Origin: Morchella semilibera
Taxonomy: Eukaryota; Ascomycota; Pezizomycetes; Pezizales; Morchellaceae
Assembly (NCBI GenBank): GCA_009192285.1
Contig: WBVU01000009.1
Span: 1,240,001 to 1,304,000 of the forward strand
Length of the DNA stretch: 64,000 nucleotides
Direction: 5' to 3'
The position numbers and the translations under genes were made by a program. Below, one piece after another: positions 61,470-64,000 of this stretch (position 1 is the stretch's first letter; every line of letters starts with the position of its first letter). The notes beneath the pieces were generated by a model. That model worked only from the letters and a program-made list of their open reading frames with translations. It was not told the DNA's origin and did not search any database.

Positions 61470-62577
61470 TCATGCACTTCCCCCAGCTACCTTCGCCTTT
61501 GCGTTCTTAAAAGCTTCCATAGTATGCTCCCACACCGCGCCCCTCTTCTCTTCTGACCACCAATCCCCAGACCTGCTCATCCATCCCTTCGATCCAGTTC
61601 TTGTATCTGTACTTTCACCCTTCCAATCTACCAGCCACAAGCCCTTTCTAAACTTCTCATTCGTCCCCAACCACGTAAACCCTTGCCCGCAATCGTCAAT
61701 TGGAACCGAGAAACACTTCATGAGTGGTGTAGCGACAGTAGCCAGGACCCTCATTGGCGTTGGCAGCTCTCGGGTTATTCCAGTCATTACAACGCCCGGA
61801 AGCGCGTGGATCCATCCGATCCCAGGGTTTTGGATAGAAAGATGCTCGAGCGCGAGAGAGGTCATAGTCACCGTATGGATCTCACAGTTTGTGAGTGTAA
61901 AGTTCCCGGGTTTTGCGAGTGGAAGATCGTCCATGATAAGAGGGCCCTCGCGGCTAGTCCCAAGAACACTGATAACACGAGCAGACTCTGAGGCTTCTGA
62001 GGCAGTCTTAAGAAGCGGAAGGAGATTCGTGGCGAACCGTAGACGACCGTAGTAAGAAACGGTCATTTTACGGTCGAGGCCTTCGGGGGTTTCCTCGCGA
62101 CCGGCCATACTCATGTAGCCGGGTGACATAAAGAGCAGATTTAGCTTCTTCTCTTTTACAGCGATTTGAGAGCTGATATTATCAACACTTGAGAGAAGAG
62201 TTGCATCGGCCTTTAAAAACTGGATCTTAGAGTCGGGGTTGAGCTTTTGTAGCTCGTTGGTGATCTTTTCTCCGGAAGCTTCGGACCTGATGCTTGTTAG
62301 TGGGGATTCTGATCAGTGTGTAGGGATTTCGTGCTAACCGTCCAACAAAGTAGACCGTAGGTGCCACTGTTGAAGACACAAATGTCTTCATCGCAGTCTC
62401 GCCAATCCCAGATGTTGCGCCAACTATATTGAAAAGGCTATCAGTATCATAGCTAGCTAGATTAGCTGCCTAGCCACCTGAACGTAGTAACGTACCAAAC
62501 ACAGCAACTAAGCCCTTCGCGCCCGGTGTGCTTGAAAAAGCAGCATTCGTAGACCTTATTGAAGCTATTCCAACCAT
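61470..62577 (-). CDS. Short-chain dehydrogenase/reductase-like protein, atypical active site
   Basis: Exons 62577-62496, 62423-62339 and 62286-61470 splice in phase to 327 residues. Introns use GTACGT...ATATAG and GTTAGC...CATCAG. The fold is a classical Rossmann SDR: the cofactor loop GATSGIG sits at residues 29-35 across the first splice, followed by VYFVGR and KADATLLSSV, and a third strand reading KLNLLFMSPGYMS where most SDRs have NNAG. The helix after strand five, which normally holds YxxxK, reads TNCEIHTVTMTSLALEHL and has neither the Tyr nor the Lys. The nearest Tyr pair (YYGRLR, about 133) lies earlier and has Arg rather than Lys. I recall fungal relatives with the same substitutions, some near secondary-metabolite genes, so this may be a subfamily trait. 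Substrate and activity are unknown. Confidence 0.85.
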
Positions 62578-64000
62578 ATTTTTTCTTGCTGATCTGTCAA
62601 AGTTTGTAGTTTAGTTTTTTGGGGGTTGGACGTAGCAACGAAACCTTATTATATCCCGACCCCGGATTTAATACACAGTCAGGTTAGGCTTAATTCCGCA
62701 CCCCTGTGTGACAGAAGCTTCAACCACACAGGAGCTTCAGCTGCCCGAGTATGACGTTGGCACGGATGAACGATACCTCCGTTGAATGATTCGAAAGGTT
62801 CTATGGGGGCTCGGAACATATGTGTCACAACATCGGAACTCCGCGCCTGGGTAGGGAAGTTTCGGTTCGGTAGCAAAACAGATAGATGCATTGTATGCTA
62901 AATCTCGGGCGGATAGATAGACCAATTGAGCGTGTATATCCGGTTAATCGTTGATTTGACTCGAAATCATTGGCCTCGTTAGTTGAAACCAAGAACCAAT
63001 AATTACGAGTGCCAAGACTGGCTTTGTTTGTCGAGTGACAATACATGAACCAGGGTCATTTTTTTTTAGTGCACATCTAGGGGAATGGTGTCGGTGTGCC
63101 GTGATAACCAAGATGTGATATGTACCTGCATGTACCAAATACTGCCCAAGGCTGTGGCTGTGGATCCCTTGGTTAACCCATTTTCTAAGTTCATAAGGCT
63201 TTGGGATCATGGGACGTCGATGCCTACCTGCTGTGTATCCCAGAAAATGGAGCAATAACAGGGACTTTTAGCATAATGCAGACTCCATGTATGCAATATT
63301 CTGCACCCTCAGATGTAGAACACTGTTCCAAATCGAAGGTTGACAGCCGTTGCCAACACTTTTTACCCCACGAATGACAAGGTTCCCGGCGCTCCCAAGA
63401 AGCAGGCCACTTTAAAATCCTAGGCGGCATATCAATGAGCTTATATCATATTTCTTTGTTGAAGGGTTGGACCACTCTCGGAGACCTGTGCAGAAGATAA
63501 GCATACATGTAGTAACTTGCTGTATTATATCTATAGTTGAACCATCTAGTCGAAGGTTCCAATGTAGACCCGAGCAGCCTGTATACAGCAACCATGACTG
63601 GTATCTATCCGCAAATACCCCTTTGCAAATTTGTTGGTCTGAGAATGATCGTGGGTGTATGGTAGATATCTACACCCCTCATCCAATGATTGATGGGCCT
63701 GTCACACGCTCTTTCTTTATCTTTATGCCAATAGTGGTTTAAGTGAGGGGTCGCCGGGACGAAGGCGCAACTTTCTAACCCAATCTCCTAGGTACAGGCT
63801 GTGGAAAGTTTTTTATTATTATCATTATTATTACATGTATTTAGCCCATTACTCTCTAGCACTGATGCTGGTGAGGGGTTGAGCCATAAATGGATGCTGG
63901 TGGTGATGTTTATGGTGAGGCATTAATGGAATGTTTTGTTGAGAGGGGTTGAATATTGAGAGAAGAGAAGTGGCAATTCACACGAATCGGGTGAATTCCA
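62578..64000. other. Spacer at right edge
   Basis: It contains the promoter of the SDR-like gene. TACATGTA occurs at 63504 and 63832, the second next to an ATT trinucleotide stretch (63813-63832). The short open frames show nothing recognisable. Confidence 0.45.

Noticed and set aside
1-64000. CRISPR arrays, operons, bacterial-type promoters or terminators, and secondary-metabolite clusters
   Set aside because: This is intron-bearing fungal nuclear DNA. No regularly spaced repeats were seen and the genes are mostly unrelated in function.

Overview
The window is nuclear DNA of a filamentous ascomycete (Pezizomycotina). Host genes carry short GT-AG introns of about 50-110 bases with CTAAC-like branch sites. 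The set includes the fungus-specific developmental regulator VeA, an Rcf2-type respiratory factor, the spliceosome protein Isy1, the non-canonical initiation factor eIF2D/Tma64, a PQ-loop vacuolar transporter and a Kelch protein. The repeat-rich, gene-poor spacers and the style of the mobile elements would suit the Pezizales (truffle or morel relatives), but that placement is an inference.

Layout. Bases 1-3.7 kb are a nest of mobile elements: the 5' LTR and gag of a Ty3/gypsy element (minus strand, running off the left edge) sit inside a Tc1/mariner transposase gene, with a 14-base minisatellite behind it. Bases 3.7-6.1 kb are spacer with a 211-bp MITE. Bases 6.1-9.2 kb hold a large gene of unknown function on the plus strand. 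Bases 11.6-13.9 kb hold a second unknown gene encoding a single-pass membrane protein. Then follow a PQ-loop transporter (16.7-17.9 kb, +), eIF2D (20.5-22.7 kb, +), a tRNA-like Pol III sequence (23.5 kb, -), a coiled-coil, probably nuclear protein (26.1-28.3 kb, -) and veA (29.9-31.9 kb, -). From 31.9 to 53.5 kb lies about 21 kb with almost no recognisable genes, rich in simple repeats. Its only candidates are a second MITE and a possible 71-residue Cys/His gene. The right end is gene-dense: Kelch (53.8-56.7 kb, +), rcf2 (58.4-59.3 kb, +), isy1 (60.3-61.1 kb, -) and a short-chain dehydrogenase-like gene (61.5-62.6 kb, -).

The host genes are mostly unrelated housekeeping and regulatory genes, and I see no metabolic cluster or operon-like system. 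The strongest unexplained signal is the palindrome TACATGTA. I counted it 30 times by eye, about one being expected by chance, and every copy lies outside the coding regions; 20 of the 30 fall between 32.9 and 51.3 kb. Other points of interest are a MITE family ending TATCCCTTAA, a stack of nested inverted repeats at 10.4 kb, a Kelch-gene intron that is a multiple of three and open, an apparent frame slip at the eIF2D C-terminus and a dehydrogenase-like protein without the usual catalytic pair.
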